This document shows positions 1 through 8,634 of a DNA stretch of 64,000 bases, in pieces. The translations under genes and the position numbers were made by a program. The DNA is from Actinacidiphila rubida (GTDB lineage: Bacteria > Actinomycetota > Actinomycetes > Streptomycetales > Streptomycetaceae). Positions within the stretch are counted from its first letter, which is position 1. Every line of letters starts with the position of its first letter. The DNA lies in contig NZ_FODD01000002.1 of the NCBI RefSeq assembly GCF_900110255.1, positions 1-64,000 on the forward strand. Reading direction: 5' to 3'. The notes under the pieces were generated by a model. The model did no database searches, had not been told where the DNA came from, and saw only the letters and a program-made list of their open reading frames with translations.

Positions 1-495
1 CCAGGAGATCAGGTAGTTGATCGTGTCGGTCGACCAGAACCCGCCGTTGATCCAGCCCGGGGCGGCCCACGCCAGCCCATAGAGCTTGATCGACGGATTG
101 CGGGCCTCGGCCTGCTCGGCGAGCCAGAACTCGTACCCGGCGTCGCAGTTGACCTGGCCGCGGGTGTGCTCGACCGAAGGCTCGGAGCCGTCGGTGGAGT
201 TGGCGTCGCCGCCGATCTCCAGCTTCAGCATCTGCAGGTTCGCGCCGTACCCCGGCTTGAACAGGTAGTCCAGGATCTGCGACTGCTGGGCCACCGGATA
301 GTCGCGCAGCAGGCGGGAGTTGCCCCCGCCGCCACTGATCGCACCGATCCCGTCGAACGTGCGGCCGCCTTGCGTTCCGTCCACGGTGACGGTGGTGGTG
401 GTCGCGGCCCGGGCCTGGCCGGCGCCGACGGACAGGGCGGCGGCCAGGAGCGCGAGGAGCCATAAGGGCAGGAGGAGTCTCAGGTGTCGATGCAC
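1..495 (-). CDS. Secreted GH59 galactosylceramidase-like glycoside hydrolase, N-terminal part
   Basis: The first 165 residues are visible; the gene runs off the left edge. A GTG start at 495 follows GAAGGA. Residues 1-30 form a Sec signal peptide ending in an Ala-rich cleavage site. Then comes [17 protein letters not shown] (residues 47-63), followed by stretches resembling the start of the galactocerebrosidase barrel ([27 protein letters not shown]). GH59 enzymes release galactose from beta-galactosides; the natural substrate here is unknown and may be plant or microbial galactans or glycolipids. Codon 11 (465-463) is TTA, the bldA-dependent leucine codon, inside the signal peptide. The gene is divergent from a GH43 gene and shares a 243-bp intergenic region with it. 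The family call rests on recognised motifs; the catalytic glutamates lie outside the window. Confidence 0.8.
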   Translation of the reverse strand, partial: MHRHLRLLLPLWLLALLAAALSVGAGQARAATTTTVTVDGTQGGRTFDGIGAISGGGGNSRLLRDYPVAQQSQILDYLFKPGYGANLQMLKLEIGGDANSTDGSEPSVEHTRGQVNCDAGYEFWLAEQAEARNPSIKLYGLAWAAPGWINGGFWSTDTINYLISW

Positions 496-701
496 GGCGT
501 GGTCCTTCGCCAGTGGGGGGCGGGACAGCTCATTGGGGCTTCCCGGCCCGGGGGCGTGGGGGCCGAACGGTCCGGGAGACTGGGCGACAGTGTGAGGTCG
601 TGTTCATTTGAGCGTCAAGGTCCGTATCAATAAAACATGTTCCAACGAAAGGGAAATCCGGCACGGCGCCCCCCGGAGCCGGACAACCTGGGTTCATACG
701 G

Positions 702-738
702 TTGACATGTTCACAGCCTCTGTGGAATCTGTGGGTCG
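702..738 (+). promoter_or_regulatory. Putative promoter of the GH43 gene, possibly leaderless
   Basis: TTGACA lies at 702-707, followed 17 bases later by GAATCT (725-730), a weak -10 match. The ATG at 739 sits about where transcription would start and has no Shine-Dalgarno sequence in front of it, so the mRNA may be leaderless. This is inferred from spacing only. Confidence 0.35.
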
Positions 739-1809
739 ATGACACTTCTGAGAAGGCTCCGGTGCGCGCTCGCGGTCACCCTGTCCGGCGGCCTGGCCGC
801 CGCGCTCTCACTGCTGTGCCCGGCACCCGCCCAGGCATCGCAGACCACCGTCCACAACGCCGATCCGAGCGTGATCCGGGTGGGCGGCACCTACATCTCC
901 GCGGAGTCCGCCGGCGGCGGCATCGCGGTGCGCGAGGCGTCCTCCCCCGGCGCGCTCGGGGCCGCGGCCTCCCACACGGTCTGGTCGGACGCCAAGGGCC
1001 GCGGTGAGGTGTGGGCGCCGGAAATCGTGGTCGACGGCGGCCGGTACTTCATCTATTTCACGGCCGGCACCGGCGCGGCGCACCGGATGTACGTGATCAG
1101 CTCCGCCACCGCGAACAGCGGGTACGGCGCCGAGACCCAGCTGGCGCTGCCGGACGGCAAGTGGGCCATCGACGGGAACATGTTCACCTTCGGCGGCCAG
1201 CGCTGGTTCGTCTGGTCGGGCTGGGCGGGCGACACCAACGTCGAGCAGAACCTCTACCTCGCCCGGATGAGCAGCCCGACCACGCCGACCGGCGCGCGCT
1301 TCGTCATCTCCCAGCCGCGCGAGAGCTGGGAGCGGGTGGTCGGCAACCCGTACATCAACGAGGCGCCGGCCGCCATCAAGGACCCCAACGGCCAGCTGCA
1401 CATCGTCTATTCGGCCAACGGAAGCTGGAGCGACCAGTACTGTATGGCCGATCTGCGGCTGCGGCCGGGCGGCGACCCCACGTACGTGTGGGACTGGTAC
1501 AAGTCCAACGGCTGCCTGTTCGGCTCGCACGCGGCGACGATGATGTCCGGCTGGGACCCCACGCTCCACGTCGACGGCCCCGGCAGCCACAGCTTCGTGC
1601 TGCTCGACGGTGACATCGGCACCAGCCCGCCGGCCGGCCCGACGTTCCCCCTGATGTTCACCGCGGTCCCGAAGGGCACCCCGTACTCCTGGTCCAACCG
1701 CTACTGGTTCACCGGCAGCTTCTGCTGGTGGGGCGGCACCACCTACACCAGGGCCGACGTGCCCGGCGCCACCAGCAGCACGGGATGGGGCCTGAAGTTC
1801 TTCGAGTGA
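739..1809 (+). CDS. Secreted GH43-family glycosidase (arabinofuranosidase/xylosidase type)
   Basis: A 356-aa protein with a Sec signal peptide of about 33 residues (cleavage after AQA). The rest is one five-bladed beta-propeller domain. Expected GH43 acidic residues are visible: Asp42 in NADPSVIRVGGTY (base), Asp145 in WAIDGNMF (pKa modulator) and Glu208 in NPYINEAPAAIK (acid). The motif EVWAPEIVVDGGRYFIYF is also typical of the family. GH43 enzymes trim arabinose, xylose or galactose from plant polysaccharides; the substrate cannot be read from the sequence. No carbohydrate-binding module is attached. It is transcribed away from the GH59 gene, suggesting joint control for scavenging one polymer. 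It converges on the next gene with only 22 bases between stops. Confidence 0.85.
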   Translation: MTLLRRLRCALAVTLSGGLAAALSLLCPAPAQASQTTVHNADPSVIRVGGTYISAESAGGGIAVREASSPGALGAAASHTVWSDAKGRGEVWAPEIVVDGGRYFIYFTAGTGAAHRMYVISSATANSGYGAETQLALPDGKWAIDGNMFTFGGQRWFVWSGWAGDTNVEQNLYLARMSSPTTPTGARFVISQPRESWERVVGNPYINEAPAAIKDPNGQLHIVYSANGSWSDQYCMADLRLRPGGDPTYVWDWYKSNGCLFGSHAATMMSGWDPTLHVDGPGSHSFVLLDGDIGTSPPAGPTFPLMFTAVPKGTPYSWSNRYWFTGSFCWWGGTTYTRADVPGATSSTGWGLKFFE

Positions 1810-1831
1810 CCCGGGACCGCCCGCGGTCGCG

Positions 1832-2878
1832 TCAGTACGCGGTGTCCGTCCTCTCCAGGCCCACGTCGCCGTAGACCTTCTGGAAGAGCCCGTTCCCGAG
1901 GCCTGAGTAGAAGACGTAGGCGTCCGGGGCGAAGCCGTAGAGGTCGTTCGTTCCGTCGCCGTCGGCGTCGCCGGGTGCGAGCAGGAACGTGTACATGTTC
2001 CACCCGGCACCGATCCTGCTGCGGGCGCCGAAGGCGCCTCTGCCGTTGCCGGGGTAGCGCCAGAGCACCCCGGCGGAGTCCCGGGCCAGCAGGTCGCCCC
2101 TGCCGTCGCCGTCGAGGTCGCCGGCCGCGGTGATCCGCTTCATCGTGTTCCAGCCGGCGCCGATCCTGACCCGCGCGCCGAAGGCACCCCTGCCGTTGCC
2201 GGGATAGAACCACAGCACGCCGGCGGTGTCCCGTGCCAGCAGGTCCTCGGTGCCGTTCCCGTCGAGGTCGCCGTGCCGGGTCAGCGCCGTCATGGCGTTC
2301 CATCCGCCGCCGATCAGCGTGCCCTTCCCGTCGCCCTTGAGGAACCACAGGCGCCCGGCGGGCGAACGGAACAGCAGGTCCGTGTGCCCGTCGCCGTTCA
2401 GGTCGCCGAACGGCTTCGCCGCGCGGGTGACCGAGGCGTCGTCGGAGCGCCAGGTGAAGTACTCGACACCCGTCTCGCACTCCCGCCGGCTGCTGGTCAG
2501 GAGGAAGGACCGGACGTGCCGGTCGACGTCCAGGCCGTTCAGGTTGACGACGGCGTCGTTCCCGCTCATGACCCACTTCTCGGGATCGGCGTACTGCGCG
2601 GAGCGGTTGGGGCAGAAGTACGTGTACCCGGTCCGGTCCACGTAGGAGCGCGCCCGGTCGGCCCAGGTGCCCAGGGACATCTGGCTGCCGGTGTAGCCGA
2701 CGACGGCACCGGTACCGTCCAGGCCGTCGAAGAGGCAGAGCTTCCCCTTCGGGCAGCGCGCCACGGGACTCGTGACCGATGTCGATGCCGAAGCCTGCGG
2801 CGCGGAGACGGCGGCAAGGCCGGTGGCGGCCGCCAGGCCGAGAACGGCGCCGACGGCAGCGCTACGGACGGTACGCAT
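1832..2878 (-). CDS. Secreted protein with peptidase-inhibitor I36-like domain and FG-GAP/VCBS repeats
   Basis: A 348-aa protein with a Sec signal peptide (residues 1-31). Residues 42-90 resemble the Streptomyces metalloproteinase-inhibitor family I36 (CPKGKLCLFDG, then GTWADRARSYVDRTGYTYFC). The C-terminal half has four calcium-loop repeats, DLNGDGHTD, DLDGNGTED, DLDGDGRGD and DADGDGTND, at about residues 159, 204, 254 and 304. They are spaced 45-50 residues apart with a conserved YPGNGRGAFGAR linker, an FG-GAP/VCBS beta-propeller pattern. It probably acts outside the cell; inhibition of a protease is a family-based guess. The ATG at 2878 follows a G-rich run rather than a clean ribosome site. 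Near-identical repeats suggest internal duplication. Confidence 0.72.
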   Translation of the reverse strand: MRTVRSAAVGAVLGLAAATGLAAVSAPQASASTSVTSPVARCPKGKLCLFDGLDGTGAVVGYTGSQMSLGTWADRARSYVDRTGYTYFCPNRSAQYADPEKWVMSGNDAVVNLNGLDVDRHVRSFLLTSSRRECETGVEYFTWRSDDASVTRAAKPFGDLNGDGHTDLLFRSPAGRLWFLKGDGKGTLIGGGWNAMTALTRHGDLDGNGTEDLLARDTAGVLWFYPGNGRGAFGARVRIGAGWNTMKRITAAGDLDGDGRGDLLARDSAGVLWRYPGNGRGAFGARSRIGAGWNMYTFLLAPGDADGDGTNDLYGFAPDAYVFYSGLGNGLFQKVYGDVGLERTDTAY

Positions 2879-3038
2879 GAACCCCCCCAGGTCTGAAGAG
2901 GGTCAATGTAGCGGCTCACGCGGGCGGTTGGGGAAGCAGGGGCGCGGAAGCCGTAGAAGCAATCCCGTCCGACTTCTTGACGGTCGGCCGGGGCCACCTG
3001 ACACTGCCTTACGGATCCATGGCCCCTTGAACCACAGA

Positions 3039-3055
3039 TTGAGAGCGTTCTCTGA
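3039..3055 (+). promoter_or_regulatory. LacI-family-type operator upstream of the CBM56 gene
   Basis: TGAGAGC-GTTCTCT (3040-3053) is a near-perfect inverted repeat centred on CG, with 5 of 7 arm positions paired. This matches the shape of operators bound by sugar-responsive LacI/GalR repressors in actinomycetes, such as CebR-type sites. It lies about 130 bases before the start of the beta-helix gene. The regulator is not encoded in this window. Confidence 0.45.
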
Positions 3056-3181
3056 AAACGATTCAGAGGCGGAAACAGGAATGCTTCAGCTCATCACAAG
3101 GGAACGAGCGCGATCTACCCCCACAATCCGCGCCGCCTCGACGTTCAGTTCATGAACTCGGGTGAAAGGACCCCCCACTTC

Positions 3182-5551
3182 ATGCGTACATCCCTCACCG
3201 GGAGCCGACCCGGTCACGCCACGCGGGCCAGACGGCGGGTCGTCGCCGCGCTCGGCGCGCTGGCCCTGCTGCTGGCCGGACTGCTCGGTCTGTCCGAGAC
3301 AGTCGGGACCGCGTCCGCGGACTCCTCCGACTACACGCAGAGCGTCGCCCAGACCAGCAGCGCCCAGGCCCAGGTCACGTTCACACCGACCTCGACGTCG
3401 TCCTACGTGATCATCCACTACCTGGTGAACAGCGCGAACCAGCAGAACGTGCAGATGGCGGCGTCCGGTTCGGCCTGGACGTACACCGTCGGCGGGCTGT
3501 CCAGCGGGTCCGTGCTGACCTACTCGTTCACCTACACCAAGAACGGCCCGCAGTACGACACCCCGCAGTTCACGTACACCCAGGGCGGTGGGACCACGAC
3601 GCCGCCGGGGACCGTGGCCACCCCCACCTTCAGCCCGGGCGGCGGCAGTTACACCTCCGCCCAGCAGGTGACGATCTCCGACGGCACCTCGGGCGCGGCG
3701 ATCCACTACACCACCGACGGCTCCACGCCGACGGCCTCCTCCCCGGCGTACAGCGGCGCGATCAACGTCGCGAGCACCAGCACGCTCAAGGCGATCGCGG
3801 TGAAGTCCGGATCCACCGACTCGGCCGTGGCCAGCGCCACGTACACCATCGGCACCACCCCGGCGTCCTGCCCGGCGCAGTCCGACACCCCGGACTTCGG
3901 CTCGAACGTGCACGTCTTCGACCCGTCGATGGGCAACGCGGCCATCCAGGCGCAACTGGACTCCCAGTTCAACCAGATGAAGGACACCCAGACCGCGCAG
4001 TTCAGCGAGAACCGGGTGGCCGACCTGTTCAAGCCGGGCACCTACAACGTCGAGGACAACGTCGGCTTCTACACCTCGGTGGCCGGCCTCGGGCAGAACC
4101 CCGACGACGTCACCATCAACGGCGACGTCACCGTGGACGCCTTCAACGCCTCCGACGCGGGCAACGCCACGCAGAACTTCTGGCGTTCGGCCGAGAACCT
4201 CGCCATCAACCCCTCCAGCGGCACCGACCGCTGGGCCGTCGCCCAGGCCGCGCCGTTCCGCCGCATCGACGTGCACGGCAACCTGGCCCTCTACCCGGCC
4301 AGTTACGGCTACGCCAGTGGCGGCTACATCGCGGACACCAAGGTCACCGGCCAGGCCGCGTCGGTGTCGCAGCAGCAGTGGTACACCCGCGACAGCAACC
4401 TCGGCAGCTGGGCGGGCGGCGTGTGGAACATGGTGTTCTCGGGCGTGAACGGCGCCCCGGCCACCACGTTCCCCAACCCGCCGGAGACCACCCTGGGCAC
4501 CACCCCGGTCTCCCGTGACGTGCCGTACCTGTACATCGACAGCTCCGGCAAGTACCACGTGTTCCTGCCGAGCCTGCGCACCAACGCCTCGGGCCCGAGC
4601 TGGGCGAGCGGCAGCACCCCGGGCAGCTCGCTGCCGATGAGCCAGTTCTACGTCGTCAAGGCCGGCGACACCGCGGCCACCATCAACAACGCGCTGGCCG
4701 AGGGCTGCAACCTGTTCGTCACGCCCGGCGTGTACCACCTGAACCAGACGCTGAACGTCACCAAGGCCAACACCGTGGTCCTGGGCGTCGGTTACCCGAC
4801 CTTCGTCCCGGACAACGGCGTCAACGCGATGCAGGTCGCCGACGTGGACGGGGTCCGGGTCAAGGGCCTGCTGTTCGACGCGGGCACCACCAACTCGCAG
4901 GCCCTGCTGACCGTCGGGCCGTCCGGCTCCTCGGCGAGCCACGCGTCCAACCCGACCACGATCCAGGACGTGTTCTTCCGGATCGGCGGGGAGGTCGCGG
5001 GCAAGGCGACCCAGAGCCTGGTCGTCAACAGCAGCAACACGATCATCGACCACATCTGGGCCTGGCGCGCCGACCACGGCAACTCCGGCACGGTCGGCTG
5101 GACCACCAACACCGCCGACACCGGACTGACCGTCAACGGCGCCAACGTGCTGGCGGACGGTCTGTTCGTCGAGCACTACCAGAAGTACGAGGTGGTGTGG
5201 AACGGCCAGGGCGGCCGGACGATCTTCTTCCAGAACGAGAACCCGTACGACCCGCCCAACCAGGCCGCCTGGATGAGCTCGTCGGGTGTCAACGGCTACG
5301 CGGCCTACAAGGTCGGCGCCAACGTCACCACGCACGAGGCGTGGGGCCTGGGCAGCTACTGCTACTTCAACGTCAACCCGGCCGTGAACAACTACCACGC
5401 GTTCGAAGTCCCCAACACCGCGGGCGTGAAGTTCCACGACGCCCTGACCGTCTCCCTCGGCGGCGTGGGCACCATCACCCACGTCATCAACGACACCGGA
5501 GCGGTCACCGCCTCCAACACCACCCCGAGCAACGTGGTGTCCTTCCCCTGA
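3182..5551 (+). CDS. Secreted CBM56 plus beta-helix protein, putative beta-1,3-glucan-active enzyme
   Basis: A 789-aa protein from the ATG at 3182, preceded by GAAAGGA; an in-frame ATG at 3152 lacks a ribosome site. The signal peptide ends near residue 46 (GTASA). Residues about 48-135 resemble CBM56, a beta-1,3-glucan-binding module (YVIIHYLVNSANQQNVQM, then YDTPQFTYT). Residues about 150-225 resemble the chitobiase C-terminal Ig-like linker (IHYTTDGSTPTASSPAYSG). The rest belongs to a family often labelled adenylyl cyclase in error: FDPSMGNAAIQAQLDSQFNQ, LFKPGTYNVEDNVGFYT, then a repetitive part that looks like a right-handed beta-helix of the GH55/pectate-lyase fold. The function is inferred from the CBM; catalytic residues are not assigned. 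Confidence 0.68.
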   Translation: MRTSLTGSRPGHATRARRRVVAALGALALLLAGLLGLSETVGTASADSSDYTQSVAQTSSAQAQVTFTPTSTSSYVIIHYLVNSANQQNVQMAASGSAWTYTVGGLSSGSVLTYSFTYTKNGPQYDTPQFTYTQGGGTTTPPGTVATPTFSPGGGSYTSAQQVTISDGTSGAAIHYTTDGSTPTASSPAYSGAINVASTSTLKAIAVKSGSTDSAVASATYTIGTTPASCPAQSDTPDFGSNVHVFDPSMGNAAIQAQLDSQFNQMKDTQTAQFSENRVADLFKPGTYNVEDNVGFYTSVAGLGQNPDDVTINGDVTVDAFNASDAGNATQNFWRSAENLAINPSSGTDRWAVAQAAPFRRIDVHGNLALYPASYGYASGGYIADTKVTGQAASVSQQQWYTRDSNLGSWAGGVWNMVFSGVNGAPATTFPNPPETTLGTTPVSRDVPYLYIDSSGKYHVFLPSLRTNASGPSWASGSTPGSSLPMSQFYVVKAGDTAATINNALAEGCNLFVTPGVYHLNQTLNVTKANTVVLGVGYPTFVPDNGVNAMQVADVDGVRVKGLLFDAGTTNSQALLTVGPSGSSASHASNPTTIQDVFFRIGGEVAGKATQSLVVNSSNTIIDHIWAWRADHGNSGTVGWTTNTADTGLTVNGANVLADGLFVEHYQKYEVVWNGQGGRTIFFQNENPYDPPNQAAWMSSSGVNGYAAYKVGANVTTHEAWGLGSYCYFNVNPAVNNYHAFEVPNTAGVKFHDALTVSLGGVGTITHVINDTGAVTASNTTPSNVVSFP

Positions 5552-5577
5552 CCCCGAGCGCATCACTCGCCTGACGA

Positions 5578-5612
5578 CCGTGGGCCCGCCGCACCGCCGG
5601 CCGGGCCCACGG
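5578..5612. terminator. Hairpin between convergent genes
   Basis: An 11-bp perfect stem (CCGTGGGCCCG at 5578-5588, CGGGCCCACGG at 5602-5612) with a 13-base loop follows the CBM56 gene and faces the MFS gene. There is no T-tract, as is usual in Streptomyces. Confidence 0.6.
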
Positions 5613-5692
5613 CCGTTCCTGCGTCAGCTGCCGGTACCCGCCCGGCGCGGGCGGCTGACCGGGGGGGGCGGAACGCGCGGTGCCCGGGCGCG

Positions 5693-7114
5693 TCACGGAC
5701 GTTCGGAGGCCGCCGGCACGCAACTCCACGCGAGGAGGGCCGCGGTCAGGTAGGCGAAGGCGCCGACGGCCATGCTGGTCCGCACACCGGAGCTGTAGCC
5801 GGCGGCGGACGCGAGCAGGCTGCCGCCGAGGGCCACACCGGTGGCGCTGCCGACCTGGCGCGTGGTGTTGAACAGCGCGGAGGCCGCACCCGCGTACCCG
5901 GGGGGCGCGGCGCCCATCACCGTGGTGGTCGAGCCGGTGAGGGCGAAGGACGTGCCGAAGCCCGCCGCCATCATCGGCGCCACGAGCAGCGGATACGCGG
6001 CCTCGGCGCCCGCCACGGCCCAGCCGGCCAGCCCCAGGGCGGCCACGAGCATGCCGCAGACCACCAGCGGGCGGTCACCGGTGCGGCGGGCCAGGCGCCC
6101 GGACAGGACGGACGCGAACATCGTCACCGCGACCGCGGGGAACAGCGCCAGCCCGGTCCGCAGCGCGCCGAAGCCGCGCTGGTGCTGGAACTCCAGGCTC
6201 GCGGTGAACACCATGCCGTAGAACCCGAAGTTGAAGAGCAGACCGATGACGGCGCCCCCGCTCATGGCACGCGAGCGCAGCAGGCTCAGCGGAAGGACCG
6301 GGGAGCGCGCCAGCCGTTCGCGCACCCAGAACGCGGCGGCGGCCAGCACCGCCAGGCCGACCCCCGCGAGGACGGCCGGATCCGACCAGCCGCGGCGCCC
6401 CGCCTCGTTGAGCGCCGCGGTCAGCAGCGCCACGGCCGCGACCACCGCGCACTGCGCCGGCCAGTCCAGCGTCCGCGACGCGTGGCGGGGCGAACGCGCC
6501 ACGTGCCGGAGCGTCAGCACCAGGCAGGCCGCGCCGACCGGCAGGTTGACGAGGAACACCCAGCGCCAGCCGACGGTGGAGACCAGCAGCCCGCCCAGCA
6601 GAGGGCCGGCGGAGGCGGCGATCCCCGCCATGGACCCCCACAGCCCGAAGGCCCGCGAGCGGGCGGCCGGTCGGGGGTAGGCCTGCTGGAGCAGGGCCAG
6701 CGAACCGGGCACGATCAGCGCCGCCCCCAGCCCCTCCACCAGCCGGGCGACGACGAGGAACGCGGAGTCCGGTGCGAGCGCGCACGCCGCCGAGGCCGCG
6801 GTGAACACCGCGACGCCGCAGCAGAAGACCCGGCGGTTGCCCAGCCGGTCGCCCAGCGCGCCACCGGTCAGCAGGAACCCCGCGAAGACGAGGGTGTACC
6901 CGTCGGTGATCCACTGGATCCCGGTGAGCGACGCCGACAGCTCCCGCCCGATCACCGGCACGGCGACGTTGATGACCGTCACGTCCAGGATCACCATGAA
7001 GTACCCGGCGCACACCGCCAGCAGCGGCGCCCAGGACCCGGGCCCTCCGGACGCCGCCGGCGCCCCAGCGACCCGCCCGGCGCCACTACCGCCGGCCCAC
7101 CGAGCGAGCGCCAC
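5693..7114 (-). CDS. MFS drug exporter, DHA2 (EmrB/QacA) family
   Basis: About 473 residues, with many hydrophobic segments as expected for 14-TM DHA2 transporters. Family motifs are visible: FMVILDVTVINVAVPVIG in TM1, IQWITDGYTLVFAGFLL in TM2, and motif A as GGALGDRLGNRRVF. Such pumps export drugs or cell-made compounds in exchange for protons. I chose the GTG at 7114 because GGAG lies 8 bases upstream; a TTG at 7165 would add 17 residues but has no ribosome site. It is divergent from an alpha/beta hydrolase gene, with a palindrome between them that could serve both. The substrate is unknown. Confidence 0.85.
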   Translation of the reverse strand: MALARWAGGSGAGRVAGAPAASGGPGSWAPLLAVCAGYFMVILDVTVINVAVPVIGRELSASLTGIQWITDGYTLVFAGFLLTGGALGDRLGNRRVFCCGVAVFTAASAACALAPDSAFLVVARLVEGLGAALIVPGSLALLQQAYPRPAARSRAFGLWGSMAGIAASAGPLLGGLLVSTVGWRWVFLVNLPVGAACLVLTLRHVARSPRHASRTLDWPAQCAVVAAVALLTAALNEAGRRGWSDPAVLAGVGLAVLAAAAFWVRERLARSPVLPLSLLRSRAMSGGAVIGLLFNFGFYGMVFTASLEFQHQRGFGALRTGLALFPAVAVTMFASVLSGRLARRTGDRPLVVCGMLVAALGLAGWAVAGAEAAYPLLVAPMMAAGFGTSFALTGSTTTVMGAAPPGYAGAASALFNTTRQVGSATGVALGGSLLASAAGYSSGVRTSMAVGAFAYLTAALLAWSCVPAASERP

Positions 7115-7352
7115 GACCCCGACTCCGTCCCGTCCGCGGGGGAACTCCGCCGAACCCCACGACAAGGAACATATGCGGCGGCGCGTATCTCCCGCCGTCG
7201 CCTCGCGGGCCGGCCCGGCACGGTGCCGGGCCGCCGCGCCGGACGGCCGGGCCGGGCCGGGCGGCGGACGCGCGACGGAGCGGACACGTCATCCTCATGT
7301 CGCCTGCGCCCCGCGGTGCGCTATGGGCCCGAATGACTGCTTCGTCGGCGAT

Positions 7353-7370
7353 CCGTCATTTGACTGACGG
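7353..7370. promoter_or_regulatory. Operator-like inverted repeat
   Basis: CCGTCA-TTTGAC-TGACGG is a perfect 6-bp inverted repeat with a 6-base spacer; the flanks GATC and TGATC extend the symmetry imperfectly. It lies between the divergent MFS and hydrolase genes, about 120 bases before the hydrolase start. The rest of 7115-7489 shows no gene. Confidence 0.4.
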
Positions 7371-7489
7371 TGATCGGCCGGCCGGGACGAAAACTGGACA
7401 CGGGCGGATCACACGTCCGCACGGCCGCCGGTCCCCGGCCGGGGACCGAAGGACCCAGTGCCCGACGGGCAGAGCGAGGAGTCATGAAC

Positions 7490-8413
7490 ATGAGCAGGAC
7501 ATCGGTGACGTTCGACAGCGCGGGAATCACGGTGGCCGCGCACCTGTACCTGCCGGAGGGAGCCGGGGGCGCCCGGCTGCCGGCGCTGGTCGTCGGGCAC
7601 CCGGGCACGGGAGTCAAGGAGCAGACGTCAGGTCTGTACGCGGGGCAGCTGGCCGAACGCGGCTTCGTGGCGCTGGCGTTCGACGCGGCCTACCAGGGCG
7701 AGTCCGGTGGTTCGCCGCGCGGTCTCGAGGACCCGGCGCAGCGCGTCGAGGACTTCAAGGCCGCCGTCTCGTACCTGACCACCCGTGAGGAGGTCGACGC
7801 GCGGCGCATCGGCCTGCTGGGGGTGTGCGCGTCGGGCGGCTACGCGCTGTCCGCGACCGGCGGCGACCACCGGGTGCGGGCCGTGGCCACGGTGAGCACG
7901 GCCGAACCGGCCCGCCAGTTCCGTTACGGCGCCGACGGCACGCAGTCCCCCGAGGTCTTCCAGTCCCTGCTGGACGCCGCAGCGCAGGCCCGCAGCGCCG
8001 CCGCCCGCGGGGAGGACCCGGGGGTGATGACGATGTTCCCGCCGACCGCGGAGGAGGCCGGGGCGCTCGGCGGCGCGCACGGCGTGGAGGGCTGGGAGTA
8101 CTACTGCGGCGCCCGCGGGTACCACGAGCGTTCCGCGAAGTTCCTGGCGTGGGAGAGCGTCGACCGGATGGCCTCCAGCGACGTCTTCCACGCGGTGCCG
8201 CTGATCGGCCCGCGGCCCATGCTGCAGCTCCTGGGCGAGCGCGCCGTCACCGCGTGGATGGGTCTGGAGGCGCACCGCCGCGCCACCGGCCCCGCCGAGG
8301 TCCACTGGATCGCGGGGGCCAGCCACGTGGACCTGTACGACAAGCAGGAGTACATCGGCCCGGCCGTCGACAAGCTCGCGGAGTACTTCGGCAAGAACCT
8401 GAGCGCCGCCTGA
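7490..8413 (+). CDS. Alpha/beta hydrolase of the dienelactone-hydrolase-like/YcjY type
   Basis: A 307-aa cytoplasmic hydrolase. The start is the second ATG of ATGAACATG, 8 bases after GAGGAG; the first ATG (7484) is too close to that site. The fold is marked by LPALVVGHPGTGVKEQ (oxyanion region), FVALAFDAAYQGES, and a nucleophile elbow GVCASGGYA, where cysteine or the following serine sits at the nucleophile position. The likely catalytic histidine is in GASHVDLYD near the C-terminus. Family members hydrolyse esters or lactones; the substrate is unknown. It stands alone, divergent from the DHA2 exporter and convergent with the cupin gene. Confidence 0.8.
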   Translation: MSRTSVTFDSAGITVAAHLYLPEGAGGARLPALVVGHPGTGVKEQTSGLYAGQLAERGFVALAFDAAYQGESGGSPRGLEDPAQRVEDFKAAVSYLTTREEVDARRIGLLGVCASGGYALSATGGDHRVRAVATVSTAEPARQFRYGADGTQSPEVFQSLLDAAAQARSAAARGEDPGVMTMFPPTAEEAGALGGAHGVEGWEYYCGARGYHERSAKFLAWESVDRMASSDVFHAVPLIGPRPMLQLLGERAVTAWMGLEAHRRATGPAEVHWIAGASHVDLYDKQEYIGPAVDKLAEYFGKNLSAA

Positions 8414-8520
8414 ACACGAGCGCTGCCGGGCTGGCGGGGGCCGCGCGTCCGTACGGCGGCTCCCGGCCCGTCCCGGGTGGACGGCGGGCGCCTTCGGGCA
8501 CCGGGGCCGGGAACGACGCG

Positions 8521-8552
8521 GGCGGCACCGCGCGTGTCCGCGTGGTGCCGCC
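8521..8552. terminator. Bidirectional hairpin between hydrolase and cupin genes
   Basis: GGCGGCACC (8521-8529) pairs with GGTGCCGCC (8544-8552), and an inner CGCG/CGCG pair extends the stem, giving a strong GC-rich hairpin between convergent genes. Confidence 0.6.
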
Positions 8553-8634
8553 GGCGCGCCGTCATCGCGTCGTCATCGCGTCGTCGCCGGGTCGTCCGGC
8601 GGGCCGCGCCGCCGTCGTGACCTGGCCGGGGAGC

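Noticed and set aside
3150-5551. Adenylate cyclase as product of the CBM56 gene
   Set aside because: The label is common for homologues, but no cyclase catalytic motif is visible and the protein is secreted with sugar-binding modules.
3086-5566. A minus-strand frame of more than 800 codons opposite the CBM56 gene
   Set aside because: Valine/Arg/Gly-rich shadow with no signal peptide or motif.
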